A DNA stretch of 64,000 nucleotides, taken from Amphiduros pacificus. Lineage: Eukaryota > Annelida > Polychaeta > Phyllodocida > Hesionidae. Below are positions 24,637-35,765 of the stretch, piece after piece; position 1 is the stretch's first letter, and each line of letters starts with the position of its first letter. The notes under the pieces are model-generated. The model was not told the DNA's origin and did no database searches. It saw only the letters and a list, made by a program, of their open reading frames with translations. The position numbers and the translations under genes were made by a program. The DNA lies in the NCBI GenBank assembly GCA_949316495.1, contig OX439009.1:41758096-41822095 (forward strand). Direction: 5' to 3'.

Positions 24637-24911
24637 CTGCAATAAAAACCACAAATATGTAGCATAGAAAAGGCAGAATCGTTGCTGATCAAAAGGCCTA
24701 TCCTACCATTCAGGATTTATCTTTTACTGTTTTATACTGTGATCATTAAATTGCAGAGAAACAACTTGATAATTTGTTTAAAAGGGACAAGACTGTTGAA
24801 TCATTCATTTATCTCAGCTTTGATTTGATAGAATTGTTAAATAAGTGATATCAAATAAAATTACTTCGAGTGCCTCATCTTGAATAACAGGCGATATTAA
24901 ATAAATATTAC

Positions 24912-25329
24912 CTTGTCTTTGAGAGCCTCATCCTTGAGCCAGTTGGTCAGAGGCTCAAACTCTGACTCGAGGGCTTCTTTGCGTTCTTTTGCCTTCTCAG
25001 ACTGGTCAAGCTTCAGTCCTTCCTTGGCAACATTCTGGAATTTCTTTCCCTCGAACTCAGGCAGAGACTGAATACAGTATTCATCGACGGGTTCTATGAG
25101 GTAAATGACCTCGTATCCTTTCTTCAGTAGCCTCTCTACGAAGGGAGAGTTGACGACCTCCTCGCGGTTGTGGCCGGCCATGAAGTAGATGTGTTCCTGT
25201 TTCTCCTTCATGCGCTCCACGTAGTCCGCCAGCGAAGTGTGCTCGGTGTCCGAGTTAGAGGAGTAAAACCTCAGCAGCTTTGCCAGACGTGTACGATTAG
25301 AGTGATCCTCGATTACTCCCAACTTGATG
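24912..25329 (-). CDS. HSP90B1: Endoplasmin exon 10: middle and C-terminal domains
   Basis: Residues 494-633, starting [20 protein letters not shown] and including [33 protein letters not shown] and [13 protein letters not shown]. This is the best conserved stretch of the GRP94 middle domain. The acceptor is TGTTTTCAG, phase 2; the donor is AAG then GTAATA, phase 0. Confidence 0.93.
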
Positions 25330-25599
25330 CTGAAAACAAACAGTAAAATTGTTAATCATTTATACATTTCATTTCAACATTTACAAAGAATTAAATTTCA
25401 CAAAGAGGTCATTTGGACTATTTTTGTAAAAAAAATATTTCCTCTATAGATATATAGTCCAACAAGAAATTAAAATTTTCAAATCTTCACTTACATTGAC
25501 AAAATCTAAACTGTCCATCTAAGAAATGTGTTTCCAAATATATTTTAGCATTATTTAATAAATTCAAATGAAGGTTGAATATTTCTGTATATAACTCAC

Positions 25600-25760
25600 T
25601 TTGTGGAGTATTCCTTCCAGAACTTGACGTAGTCCTCATCGGAGATCTTCTTGATCATGTCAAGTGACTTGCGGACAAGTTTCTTCTTAATGACCTTGAG
25701 AAGTTTGTGCTGCTGAAGAGTCTCACGGGACACATTGAGGGGAAGGTCATCAGAGTCGAC
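25600..25760 (-). CDS. HSP90B1: Endoplasmin exon 9: catalytic-loop region
   Basis: Residues 441-494, [20 protein letters not shown] and onward. The Arg of NVSRETLQ corresponds to the middle-domain Arg that contacts the ATP gamma-phosphate in the Hsp90 family. The acceptor is TGTATTTAG, phase 0; the donor is AA then GTGAGT, phase 2. Confidence 0.92.
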
Positions 25761-26071
25761 CTAAATACACCAAAACCATCTCTTATCAGACATTCCCATC
25801 AACACTATCTGTAAGTGACCTCGGCTACACATGCAAATCTCTCCCAGACACAAATGTTACATTTCCTCAAGGTTATGTACATTTGACATTGATAAATCTT
25901 TATTTATATTACAATTTATGATTAACTTAAAATCAAAATTAATAAAGATGATAAATTATGGTTCATTATTTTGGTCTGATTTTGGGAGGTCATTTTGTTC
26001 CCAAAATACCAAGCTTGTTGCAATAATTAATAGACGTGTAATTAATATATTATTTTTTATTCCACACTCAC

Positions 26072-26339
26072 CACTCCTTTCACAAAGGACAGGTACTTGG
26101 GCATCATGTCTTCAAAGTTATCGGTGATGAACACCCTCCTGACGTACATCTTGATGAAGTCCACCTTCTTGCCGTAGTTCTGGAACATGTCGGAGGGGCT
26201 GGACTGGGGCACAAAGAGGATGGATTTGAAGGTGACCTCTCCCTCGGCGGTGAAGTGAGTCTTAGCCATGGGCTCATCCTTGTCCTTGCTGAAGCTCTTG
26301 TAGAACTCCGTGTATTCCTCATCCTCGATCTCCGCTGGC
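26072..26339 (-). CDS. HSP90B1: Endoplasmin exon 8: middle domain
   Basis: Residues 351-440, with [37 protein letters not shown] and [20 protein letters not shown], all standard for the Hsp90 client-binding middle domain. The acceptor is GTGCTGACAG, phase 2; the donor is GTG then GTGAGT, phase 0. Confidence 0.93.
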
Positions 26340-26609
26340 CTGTCAGCACAATATTCCCCATTATTACATTGCATTTTCACCTGGTTCAAATCCCAGCAAG
26401 TTACGATCAAGTGCTTTGACCAAATATGGTCTGTAATCAGTGCTATATAAATGCTACCTTTACTTCTATAAACCCATCATATGCAGTCTATACAGTGGAT
26501 CCTACTCATATCTTTAACTTGTGTATAAGTTATCTTACTTCAATGTTCACTTTATAAATGTTCACTTTAACCTATTATTGTAGGTAGTACAGGAGTTTGA
26601 TGGACTCAC

Positions 26610-26915
26610 TTTCTGGTCCAGATGGGTTTGGTGTCGTTGACGAGCACCCAGTCCCATACAGTCTTGTCTACTTTCTTGGTCTTTGGTTTCTCCTCTTCCT
26701 CCTCCTCCACGGAGGCATCATCCTCCTCGTCCTTCTCCTCATCCTTCTCCTCCTCGGCGGCGGGCTCCTCTTCCTCCTCGATGGGCTCCTCGACGGTTTC
26801 GGTCTTGCTGTCCCACAGGTAGATGTTGAAGTTGATGAACTGGCTGTATTTCTGGACCAGCTCCTTCACCGTGCTCTGCTCCAAGAAGTCAGTCGCCTCC
26901 TCCTTCATGTGAAGA
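26610..26915 (-). CDS. HSP90B1: Endoplasmin exon 7: charged linker
   Basis: Residues 249-351. [20 protein letters not shown] leads into the long acidic and Lys-rich charged linker that separates N and middle domains in GRP94, ending with [19 protein letters not shown]. The acceptor is TTGTTTGCAG, phase 2; the donor is AA then GTGAGT, phase 2. Confidence 0.92.
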
Positions 26916-27179
26916 CTGCAAACAATCCACTCCAACATCAATCTCAACATCAAGTTAAAACTTGTATCTATACCAAAATGAATGTTAACCACAGAAAAAT
27001 TAGCTATTATATAACGTGTGGCAGAGAAAATAACTGATAAAAAATACTAAACATTGGTTAAAATAGTTAACCTCTGCCTCAACTCTGGTGTTTAATTTTA
27101 ACTATTCCATGGAAACTTGTTTGGACATTTTATTTAGCGTAGGAATTAACGCTGATGTAGTTGTGTCCCCTCAGCAAGA

Positions 27180-27655
27180 CAACTCTCATTCCCAGTGACT
27201 ATTCTCAGTGACTAATCTTCACTTTCAGTGCCTAATCTTCACTTTCAGTGACTATTCTCCACTCTCAGTGACTATTCTCCACTCTCGGCGACTATTCTCC
27301 ACTTTCAGCGACTATTCTCCACTCTCAGTGACTATTCTCCACTCTCTGTGACTATTCTCCACTCTCTGTGACTATTCTCCACTTTCAGTGACTAATCTCC
27401 ACTCTCTATGACTATTCTCCACTTTCAGTGACTATTCTCCACTCTCAGTGACTATTCTCCACTCTCAGTGACTATTCTCAACTCTCAGTGACTATTATCC
27501 ACTCTCTGTGACTATTCTCAACTTTCAGTGACTATTCTCCACTCCCTATGACTATTGTCCACTTTCAGTGACTATTCTCCACTCTCTATGACTATTGTCC
27601 ACTTTCAATGACTATTCTCCCCTCTCTGTGACTATTGTCCACTTTCAGTGCTATC
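27180..27655. repeat. 20-bp minisatellite next to the exon 6 donor
   Basis: About 23 units of TGACTATTCTCCACTCTCAG and close variants. It ends about 12 bp from the exon 6 donor but carries no copy of it. It fills most of intron 6. Confidence 0.9.
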
Positions 27656-27666
27656 CAGGGACCTAC

Positions 27667-27796
27667 CTGATCTGGGTTCCTCTCTGCAGAGTGTTGCCGC
27701 GGGGATCCTTGGTGACGGAGAAGGAGTTGGAGTCGGACTCCCAGATATACTGGTCATCATCGTTATTCTTAGAGGTCACGATCACACGGTCAGCAA
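27667..27796 (-). CDS. HSP90B1: Endoplasmin exon 6: end of ATPase domain
   Basis: Residues 206-249, [20 protein letters not shown] and [19 protein letters not shown], the C-terminal part of the N-terminal ATPase domain. The acceptor is GTGATTTCAG, phase 1; the donor is AG then GTAGGT, phase 2. Confidence 0.93.
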
Positions 27797-28080
27797 CTGA
27801 AATCACAACATGCTCAATGAGACCACAAATATTAGATTGGTTTTGTATTAATGACCTTTTCAGCACGGTTTTCAACATAATCAGGTTGGGTCAAGAGAAC
27901 TATATTCCTTATTATCCCAGTCATGAAAACACAAACTACTGCCTTGATAACTATGTTAGATGAGACTACATACAGTACCTTACATATAGAAATACTGGAA
28001 TCTCAAACTAAAACACGAAGAGGAACAATCTGCACTCATTTTATTGAGCATTTAATTGAGTCCTTTCAAGTATAACTTAC

Positions 28081-28279
28081 CCAAGAAGCTGGAGTAGAAA
28101 CCAACGCCAAACTGTCCAATCAGATCGTTCATCTCCATATTGGAGTGAGAGTCTCCCAGCTTGGTGAGGAAGTCACTGGTACCGGACTTAGCAATGGTTC
28201 CAAGATTCTTGACAAGGTCTTCCTTTGTCATGCCCACGCCTGTGTCTATCACATGCAGCATGTTGTTCTCCTTATCAGC
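28081..28279 (-). CDS. HSP90B1: Endoplasmin exon 5: ATP-binding core
   Basis: Residues 140-206. It contains [20 protein letters not shown] and [11 protein letters not shown], the nucleotide-binding and lid motifs of the GHKL ATPase fold shared by Hsp90s. The acceptor is CTCTATTTCAG, phase 0; the donor is TTGG then GTAAGT, phase 1. Confidence 0.95.
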
Positions 28280-28284
28280 CTGAA

Positions 28285-28590
28285 ATAGAGAGGTCAATAT
28301 GGTAGAGAGGTAAACACAGTAGAGAGGTCAACACGGTAGAGAGGTCAACACGGTAGAGAGGTCAACACGGTAGAGAGGTCAACACAGGAGAGAGGTCAAT
28401 ATGATAAACCATTCAACATAGTATAGTGGTCACGGGATAACTGGTCAACATAAATGTCGGAATGTCCATTCAACATGATAAACTGTCCAACATGGTAGAG
28501 AGGTCAACATGGTAGAGAGGTCAACATGGTAGAGAGGTCAACATGACAGAGAGGTCAACATGACAGAGATGTCAACATGAGTAAAAGTTT
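28285..28590. repeat. 17-bp minisatellite next to the exon 5 acceptor
   Basis: Repeated TAGAGAGGTCAACACGG and variants. On the coding strand its GACCTCTCTA supplies the polypyrimidine tract directly before the exon 5 acceptor, so the array forms part of the 3' splice site. Confidence 0.85.
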
Positions 28591-30118
28591 GGTACACTTA
28601 ATTTATGAGAACAACTTTATATGAAAATAGCCATACTAACAATTTCATTAAAACATTTATTTAAGTCATTTAATCCTATAGTCTCATGAACATGTTGATA
28701 AAGGAATCATTTGAAATCACTAGAATGACAACATATGTTAAATCTGCATTGATGTGCTAAATGTGGATGTTCAGTCATGTCACAGTTGTGTGAGAGTTGA
28801 TGGGGGAGGGGGGCTGGTTTGAAGGCCCCTGCTATGTTTATTATCTAAGCAATGCAGGCCACTTTTAGCACAGGTCGGTATTGAGGACCCCGGCCAGGAT
28901 CTGTGGGGAGACATTCCCACCTGGGGACACCCTGCCCAAGCCTATGCTAGTACATGTATGTACTACCTCAATTCATCAAAGAATAATTACTTCCCTTTAG
29001 TTTTCTCCATTATTGCAACCTACTTGTCACTATGAGATATAGATTTGTTTTTTTTAGATATCAGCAAGTGCGTTGCCCTTGATAGAGGAGGATGATGTCA
29101 GGGCATATATAACAGGGGGGGGGGGGGGGGGGGGAAAGGTATTATTATACACATTGGACAGAGCCAGGCCCCGATACAGAACCGTCCTGTCTCCACTGCA
29201 CCTGCTCACAACCCACAGTAACACACAGGGGAGGCCCGCATCCAGGCTGGCCCACACCCCCAGTATAAACTGGGCAGAATGACAGAATGGGACGGTATCT
29301 AACAAGCGATTGGACGTTATCTAACAATGGGACGTTATCTAACAATGGGATGCTATCTAACAATGGGATGCTATCTAGCGTTCACACCAATAAATTGAAT
29401 ATACTTATGAGCAAGATAAATAATTAACAAGTTTCTTTCAAAGTATGTAATTCCCTGAGAAAATATACTTCATCTTTTCAAATTCCAATCTACCATCATT
29501 CTGTTACCCTGGTGCGAGATGGCCAAACAATTTACAAATGTATGCAAATATTTGTGGATTATTTTGGTAGTGCTTTGTCCCTGTACACCAGAGTACAAGG
29601 TGGTTCACAATACCAATATCACTCTATTATTTTTTGGGGCCAGATTATCCCCCACCCTGTTGGCTTAGCACATTTAGTTGCCATGATATTTTTGTTGTGT
29701 GACCTTGACCCCTAGGCGCTTGGCTAGATGGGCAATGATCTTGTCTCTACTATCTATACCGGCAGCTGCTCACACCTTGACAACCGACTCCTAGATAGAA
29801 AAACCTATGTCTAGCTGGGATGGTTTTATGTGATAAATTGGTGGAGTTGTGGTTATCAGAAAACTGGAGTTTAGCTGGAATGGTTTTATATAATAGATTG
29901 TCAAGGTTGCTGTAATCTATTTGGAAAGAAAGCAGCTTGTGTCTTAGTGGGATGGTGTAGTGTAAGAGATATTGGCCTGGGTGTACTCTCTTTATAAGAT
30001 CTGTCTCCTATTTCCTTCCCACTGACCACCAATCTCCGTCAGTCCTCCGTCGCTACTCAAGATGAAGCCGGCTCCCAACAAGCCATAAATATGTGTGCTT
30101 CAGCAGTAATGATGGCAG

Positions 30119-30228
30119 CTTCCAGGGTAACTTCAGAGGTCCAGTGTAACTTCAGAGGTCCAGTGTAACTTCAGAGGTCCAGTGTAACTTCAGAGGTCCA
30201 GTGTAACTTCAGAGGTCCAGTTTAACTT
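30119..30228. repeat. 19-bp minisatellite in endoplasmin intron 4
   Basis: About five and a half copies of CTTCAGAGGTCCAGTGTAA. The intron (28280-30663) also holds a run of about 18 G near 29119 and repeats of GGGACGTTATCTAACAAT at 29290-29380. Confidence 0.85.
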
Positions 30229-30663
30229 TGGTCTCATTCCTCCGTAAGAGCACATGCCTCAATCTAACCACTTCCCAATGCTAAATGGTGGAGGCAATAG
30301 GTCAGCGACCCTTTCAACCAATATAAACATTAACCGCATCATGATACGACGACGAGTCTGCTGTGATGTTAAGGAGAATCCCTTCTCGCCTGATTTCAGG
30401 AAACTCACAGCTTAATAAAGGTTCAGAAGGGATGGTAAACATTAATCCTATTAAATGATATGACCTCATTTCATTTTGATTCCCTGTTTTGAGCAGCTGT
30501 TTCTCATGGACTGGACCGTTTGGATGAGTTATCTGGACTCTTTTATATGCCTTGGATGATGATAATGGAAAGTTTAAGGTGGACATAGTTCCTTGTTTAT
30601 CTTTTCCTAACCTGATTCTATAAAGATTCCCGGATTAAGCGCATATTGTGAGATTCTACATAC

Positions 30664-30780
30664 CTTGATTTTGATTGATAACTCCTCTGTTGCTGATAAC
30701 GCATTCTTATCTGTGAGTGATAAGAACCGAATCTTATCCAAAGCATCAGATGCGTTTGATATCAACTCTCTCAAGAAGAT
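30664..30780 (-). CDS. HSP90B1: Endoplasmin exon 4: ATPase domain
   Basis: Residues 101-139, [18 protein letters not shown] and onward. The Asn and Asp of this helix bind ATP and magnesium in Hsp90s. The acceptor is ATTTTTCAG, phase 0; the donor is AAG then GTATGT, phase 0. Confidence 0.95.
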
Positions 30781-31351
30781 CTGAAAAATAGAAAATATTA
30801 CAATTAGTCAGTTATAGCACTATCATGAACAATATACATGTTTTTGCACATACGGATGCCTGCCATCTTACAAATTCTTTGACTGAACTCGTTTGTGTTT
30901 TTTTTTATCTGTGACTTTGTGAAATGTGTCAAGGTCATCAAATTCCAGCTGGCAATTTCAAAGACCCCAAAATGATACCTCCACTGTGCAGTTTGCTAGA
31001 CCAAGTTCAATATTTCAAAATTATCATAGCCACAGTAGTTTTTTCTGTGATTGCCTCTTTGACCATCAAATTAGGTCAAGGTCAGTCATCAACTGAATAG
31101 TGTTTAGTATTAAACTGAGAACGAAAGAATAATTCTGGCATTGCTAGAGAATTTGCAGCATGTTTTAAAGGATGTGTTCATGAAGACAATGGGATGTACA
31201 TGTAGTAATGAAGATAAAGGAATACAGATAATTTCATGTGGACTGTAATATGCGAGTGAACACAGAATCCTCAGGGTGAGAATATAGTCACACTATGGCT
31301 TGATCTACGTGTTCCCTGGCCACCAATGTATATCAAGTGTTGCATAAGCCT

Positions 31352-32315
31352 GCGGTGATCTGTTACTTACACCTACCTAGATAAGCCTGCAGTGATCTGT
31401 TACTTACACCTATCTAGATAAGCCTGCTGTGATCTGTTACTTACACCTATCTAGATAAGCCTGCAGTGATCTGTTACTTACACCTATCTAGATAAGCCTG
31501 CAGTGATCTGTTACTTACACCTATCTAGATAAGCCTGCAGTGATCTGTTACTTACACCTATCTAGATAAGCCTGCAGTGATCTGTTACTTACACCTATCT
31601 AGATAAGCCTGAAGTGATCTGTTACTTACACCTATCTAGATAAGCCTGCAGTGATCTGTTACTTACACCTATCTAGATAAGCCTGCTGTGATCTGTTACT
31701 TACACCTATCTAGATAAGCCTGCGGTGATCTGTTACTTACACCTATCTAGATAAGCCTGCAGTGATCTGTTACTTACACCTATCTAGATAAGCCTGCAGT
31801 GATCTGTTACTTACACCTATCTAGATAAGCCTGCAGTGATCTGTTACTTACACCTATCTAGATAAGCCTGCTGTGATCTGTTACTTACACCTATCTAGAT
31901 AAGCCTGCGGTGATCTGTTACTTACACCTATCTAGATAAGCCTGCAGTGATCTGTTACTTACACCTATCTAGATAAGCCTGCGGTGATCTGTTACTTACA
32001 CCTATCTAGATAAGCCTGCAGTGATCTGTTACTTACACCTATCTAGATAAGCCTGCAGTGATCTGTTACTTACACCTATCTAGATAATCCTGAAGTGATC
32101 TGTTACTTACACCTATCTAGATAAGCCTGCAGTGATCTGTTACTTACACCTATCTAGATAATCCTGCAGTGATCTGTTACTTACACCTATCTAGATAATC
32201 CTGCAGTGATCTGTTACTTACACCTATCTAGATAAGCCTGCAGTGATCTGTTACTTACACCTATCTAGATAAGCCTGCTGTGATCTGTTACTTACACCTA
32301 TCTAGATAAGCCTGT
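31352..32315. repeat. 37-bp array with splice-like motifs, about 26 copies
   Basis: TACTTACACCTATCTAGATA and AGCCTGCAGTGATCTGT make up the 37-bp unit, very homogeneous. On the transcribed strand each unit has an acceptor-like CACTGCAG followed 15-17 nt later by GTGTAAGT, a good donor. It lies in endoplasmin intron 3 and is not homologous to an exon here. Confidence 0.9.
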
Positions 32316-32560
32316 GAACTGTTCTAATTAATATACATATAAGATCAATTGCTGCATCACGTTATCTGATGCATCATCAGGAGCTGAGATTTCAACTAAT
32401 GGCAGGGCTGAAACTGTTTTTCATAAGATTATATAGCAAGACCTAGGTGCTTCTGTGAGCCCAAAAAAATAGATCAGAGGCAGATGTTTCTTCAGCTTGG
32501 GAGAGTGCAGCGAGAGTTCAGGCCTAACCTTCACTAGGTACCACCTGTAGTGCCCTACCT

Positions 32561-33169
32561 CAGTCTTCCCGATAGTCACCAGACCTTCAACGGACATTCG
32601 GTCCAGCAAAGATGACTTTTTTGCCGGACCGAAAACATTTTTACCGGACCGAAAAAAAAAAGAAAGAATATCAGCGTGAAAAGTAAACAAGCCAGATACA
32701 AGCTTCCCAAACGGCGATATAATTAAAATCTTTGTTTTATTTTACACACAGAAATATTCTGACACGTGTTAGCAATAGTCTGCCTTCATTTAATAAGTTT
32801 AAAGAATGCACAAGTCAGAGAAAATGCAAGTTTAACAATGCTTAAATACGCGTACAAGACACGAGGTCGTCATTACGAAAACCGGAAGTGACGGGGACAG
32901 GCTCTTATTTTAGGCGCGAAAATGATCGGTCGCTATTCATTCGCATTGAAAATATTAATGTATTGCGCAATGATGGATCCCTGACACTTCTTATTTACGT
33001 TTTACTTTAAAAATGACTGCCGATCTTATCGAGGGATAAGTTTTGAGAAAAGTTAGAATTTTCACAAAATACCTGTCGGACATGAGGTCCGACTACGGCG
33101 GAAAATATGCCAGACCGTGGCAAAAAATATCGGTCTGGACCGGCGGTCCGGCGGTTATAGGGAAGACTG
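32561..33169. mobile_element. hAT-like MITE inside a minisatellite
   Basis: Terminal inverted repeats are CAGTCTTCCCGATA at 32561 and TATAGGGAAGACTG ending at 33169. They are flanked by CCTACCT on both sides (32554-32560 and 33170-33176), a target duplication of 7, perhaps 8 with one mismatch. CAG-type ends and this duplication length suit the hAT superfamily. The flanks match the 40-bp minisatellite that continues on the right, so the element landed in its first unit. No transposase is coded. Confidence 0.75.
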
Positions 33170-33176
33170 CCTACCT

Positions 33177-33440
33177 GCATAACCCCCACCCCCCACCGCT
33201 GCCATCCAGGTACCACCTGTAGTATAACCACCCCCCACCACCCCACCTGTAGTACCCTCCCAACATAACCCCCATCCAGGTACCACCTGTAGTACCCTCC
33301 CTGCATAACCCCCATCCAGGTACCACCTGTAGTACCCTCCCTGCATAACCCCCATCCAGGTACCACCTGTAGTACCCTCCCTGCATAACCCCCATCCAGG
33401 TACCACCTGTAGTACCCTCCCTGCATAACCCCCCCACCCC
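33177..33440. repeat. 40-bp minisatellite in endoplasmin intron 3
   Basis: About six copies of GTACCACCTGTAGTACCCTC and CCTGCATAACCCCCATCCAG. A further unit at 32538-32560 was split off by the MITE. All three minus frames stay open through it by chance of composition. Confidence 0.85.
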
Positions 33441-33590
33441 TGTCATCTATTTGCTCATGATTATAATTTCAGATGTTTCCATGCATGAGATCAAACAGAT
33501 ATTTGGCTCAGGAGATCATGTGTCCTATACTCTGGTGAATAGTCTCAAAAATTACTAAAATCGGATAAAATGAGCATGTCTGAATCTTAC

Positions 33591-33732
33591 CTCCTTGTTC
33601 TTGTAGAGAGAGTTGATGATGAGTTTCATCATCCGATCTACTTCTGCTTGGAATGTATGTTTTTCGGCTTTATCCCGTAACTCCTTCATTTCGGCGACAC
33701 TTAACCCATCTAAGCTGATCGCTTCCTCCTCC
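33591..33732 (-). CDS. HSP90B1: Endoplasmin exon 3: start of ATPase domain
   Basis: Residues 53-100, [20 protein letters not shown] and [25 protein letters not shown] and MKLIINSLY open the Hsp90 N domain. The acceptor is GGTTGCAG, phase 2; the donor is GAG then GTAAGA, phase 0. Confidence 0.95.
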
Positions 33733-34139
33733 CTGCAACCAACAAATACATCAAAACTTAAATATCTCAGCTTTCATGTTTAATTCTAACTTTGGGTTTA
33801 CTGACATATGTTAAAATGAAAGAGATTGTCAGCAGGTTCATCATGATTATCTTATCAAATTAATGTTTAAGAATGAGATTGAGATCTTACATAAGCTCAG
33901 TTTCATCTTCCCATTGCTTTTGGAGAATGATTTAACACTAACTTCTGTGAAGGAGAGGTGAGATGGTGGATGTCTGAGAATATCTGACCCAATCAATTTG
34001 CGCATTTAATGCAAATTAATAATTCACCGGAGGGCACCTGTGTTATACCTCAGAGGTGCCCTCTGATTTCAATCAATTATTTGATTGTTTAATACCAGCC
34101 CAGGGCAAGCAACCTGAACCACATTTCAGATACTGCCCC

Positions 34140-34795
34140 TCAGAAGGTGCAACCATATCACTTGTATATTACCCAGGATACACCCTGACCCAGGATACAC
34201 CCTGACACTTGTATATTACCCAGGATACAACCTGACCCAGGATACACCCTGTCACTTGTATATTACCCAGGATACACCCTGACCCAGGATACACCCTGAC
34301 ACTTGTATATTACCCAGGATACACCCTGACACTTGTATATTACCCAGGATACACCCTGACACTTGTATATTACCCAGGATACATCCTGACATTTGTATAT
34401 TACCCAGGATACACCCTGACACTTGTATATTACCCAGGATACACCCTGACACTTGTATATTACCCAGGATACACCCTGACACTTGTATATTCCCCAGGAT
34501 ACACCCTGACACTTGTATATTACCCAGGATACACCCTGACACTTGTATATTACCCAGGATACACCCTGACACTTGTATATTACCCAGGATACACCCTGAC
34601 ACTTGTATATTACCCAGGATACACCCTGACACTTGTATATTACCCAGGATACACCCTGACACTTGTATATTACCCAGGATACACCCTGACACTTAGTATA
34701 TTACCCAGGATACACCCTGACACTTGTATATTACCCAGGATACACCCTGACACTTGTATATTACCCAGGATACACCCTGACACTTGTATATACAC
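34140..34795. repeat. 30-bp minisatellite in endoplasmin intron 2
   Basis: About 20 copies of ACTTGTATATTACCCAGGAT plus ACACCCTGAC. As the unit is a multiple of three, a frame stays open on the minus strand, but there is no start context or coding signal. Confidence 0.9.
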
Positions 34796-34976
34796 ACAGC
34801 TAATTTAAGCTATTGGCGTGAGCCTCCCTCTACTTTATGATCTAATCTTCCCTGACAATACCTAATATTAGCAAGATTGCCTCAATGCAAATATTCTAAT
34901 AGATCACTGTCCTATTAAAGGACTACTCAGTGTGGTGATGAGCATGATAGCAGCCACCCTGAGCTGTGGTTATATG

Positions 34977-35765
34977 CTGAGCCAGGCTGGTATATAAGCT
35001 ATATAATGATGGGGGAGGCTAGAGCCAGGCTGGTATATAAGCTATATAATGATGGGGGAGGCTAGAGCCATGCTGGTATATAAGCTATATAGTGACGGGG
35101 GAGGCTACAGCCAGGCTGGTATATAAGCTATATAGTGATGGGGGGAGGCTAGAGCCAGGCTGGTATATAAGCTGCTAGAGCCAGGCTGGTATATAAGCTA
35201 TATAGTGACGGGGGAGGCTAGAGCCAGGCTGGTATATAAGCTATATAGTGATGGGGGAGGCTAGAGCCAGGCTGGTATATAAGCTGCTAGAGCCAGGCTG
35301 GTATATAAGCTATATAGTGACGGGGGAGGCTAGAGCCAGGCTGGTATATAAGCTATATAGTGATGAGGGGAGGCTAGAGCCAGGCTGGTATATAAGCTAT
35401 AGTGATGGGGGGGGAGGCTAGAGCCAGGCTGGTATATAAGCTATAGTGATGGGGGGAGGCTAGAGCCAGGCTGGTATATAAGCTATAGTGATGGGGGGAG
35501 GCTAGAGCCAGGCTGGTATATAAGCTATATAGTGATGGGGGGAGGCTACAGCCAGGCTGGTATATAAGCTATAGTGATGGGGGGAGGCTACACCCAGGCT
35601 GGTATATAAGCTATATAGTGATGGGGGGAGGCTAGAGCCAGGCTGGTATATAAGCTATATAGTGATGGGGGAGGCTAGAGCCAGGCTGGTATATAAGCTA
35701 TATAGTGATGGGGGAGGCTAGAGCCAGGCTGGTATATAAGCTATAGTGGTGGGGGAGGCTAATTT
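34977..35765. repeat. About 43-bp minisatellite in endoplasmin intron 2
   Basis: About 18 units of GAGCCAGGCTGGTATATAAG, CTATATAGTGATGGGGGAGG and CTA, with length variants in the G run and in the TATAG part. Confidence 0.9.

Noticed and set aside
29119-29136. Run of about 18 G
   Set aside because: A simple homopolymer in an intron, with no further G-runs nearby to suggest a defined quadruplex element.
31352-32315. CRISPR-like regular array
   Set aside because: The unit repeats in full without unique spacers, and the context is an animal intron.
33007-33446. Three overlapping Gly/Tyr-rich frames
   Set aside because: All three frames of a 40-bp minisatellite are open because it lacks stop triplets; the frames also run into a MITE.
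34252-34692. 146-codon frame of SGCILGNIQV repeats
   Set aside because: A 30-bp minisatellite in endoplasmin intron 2, with no flanking splice sites and no non-repeat coding sequence.
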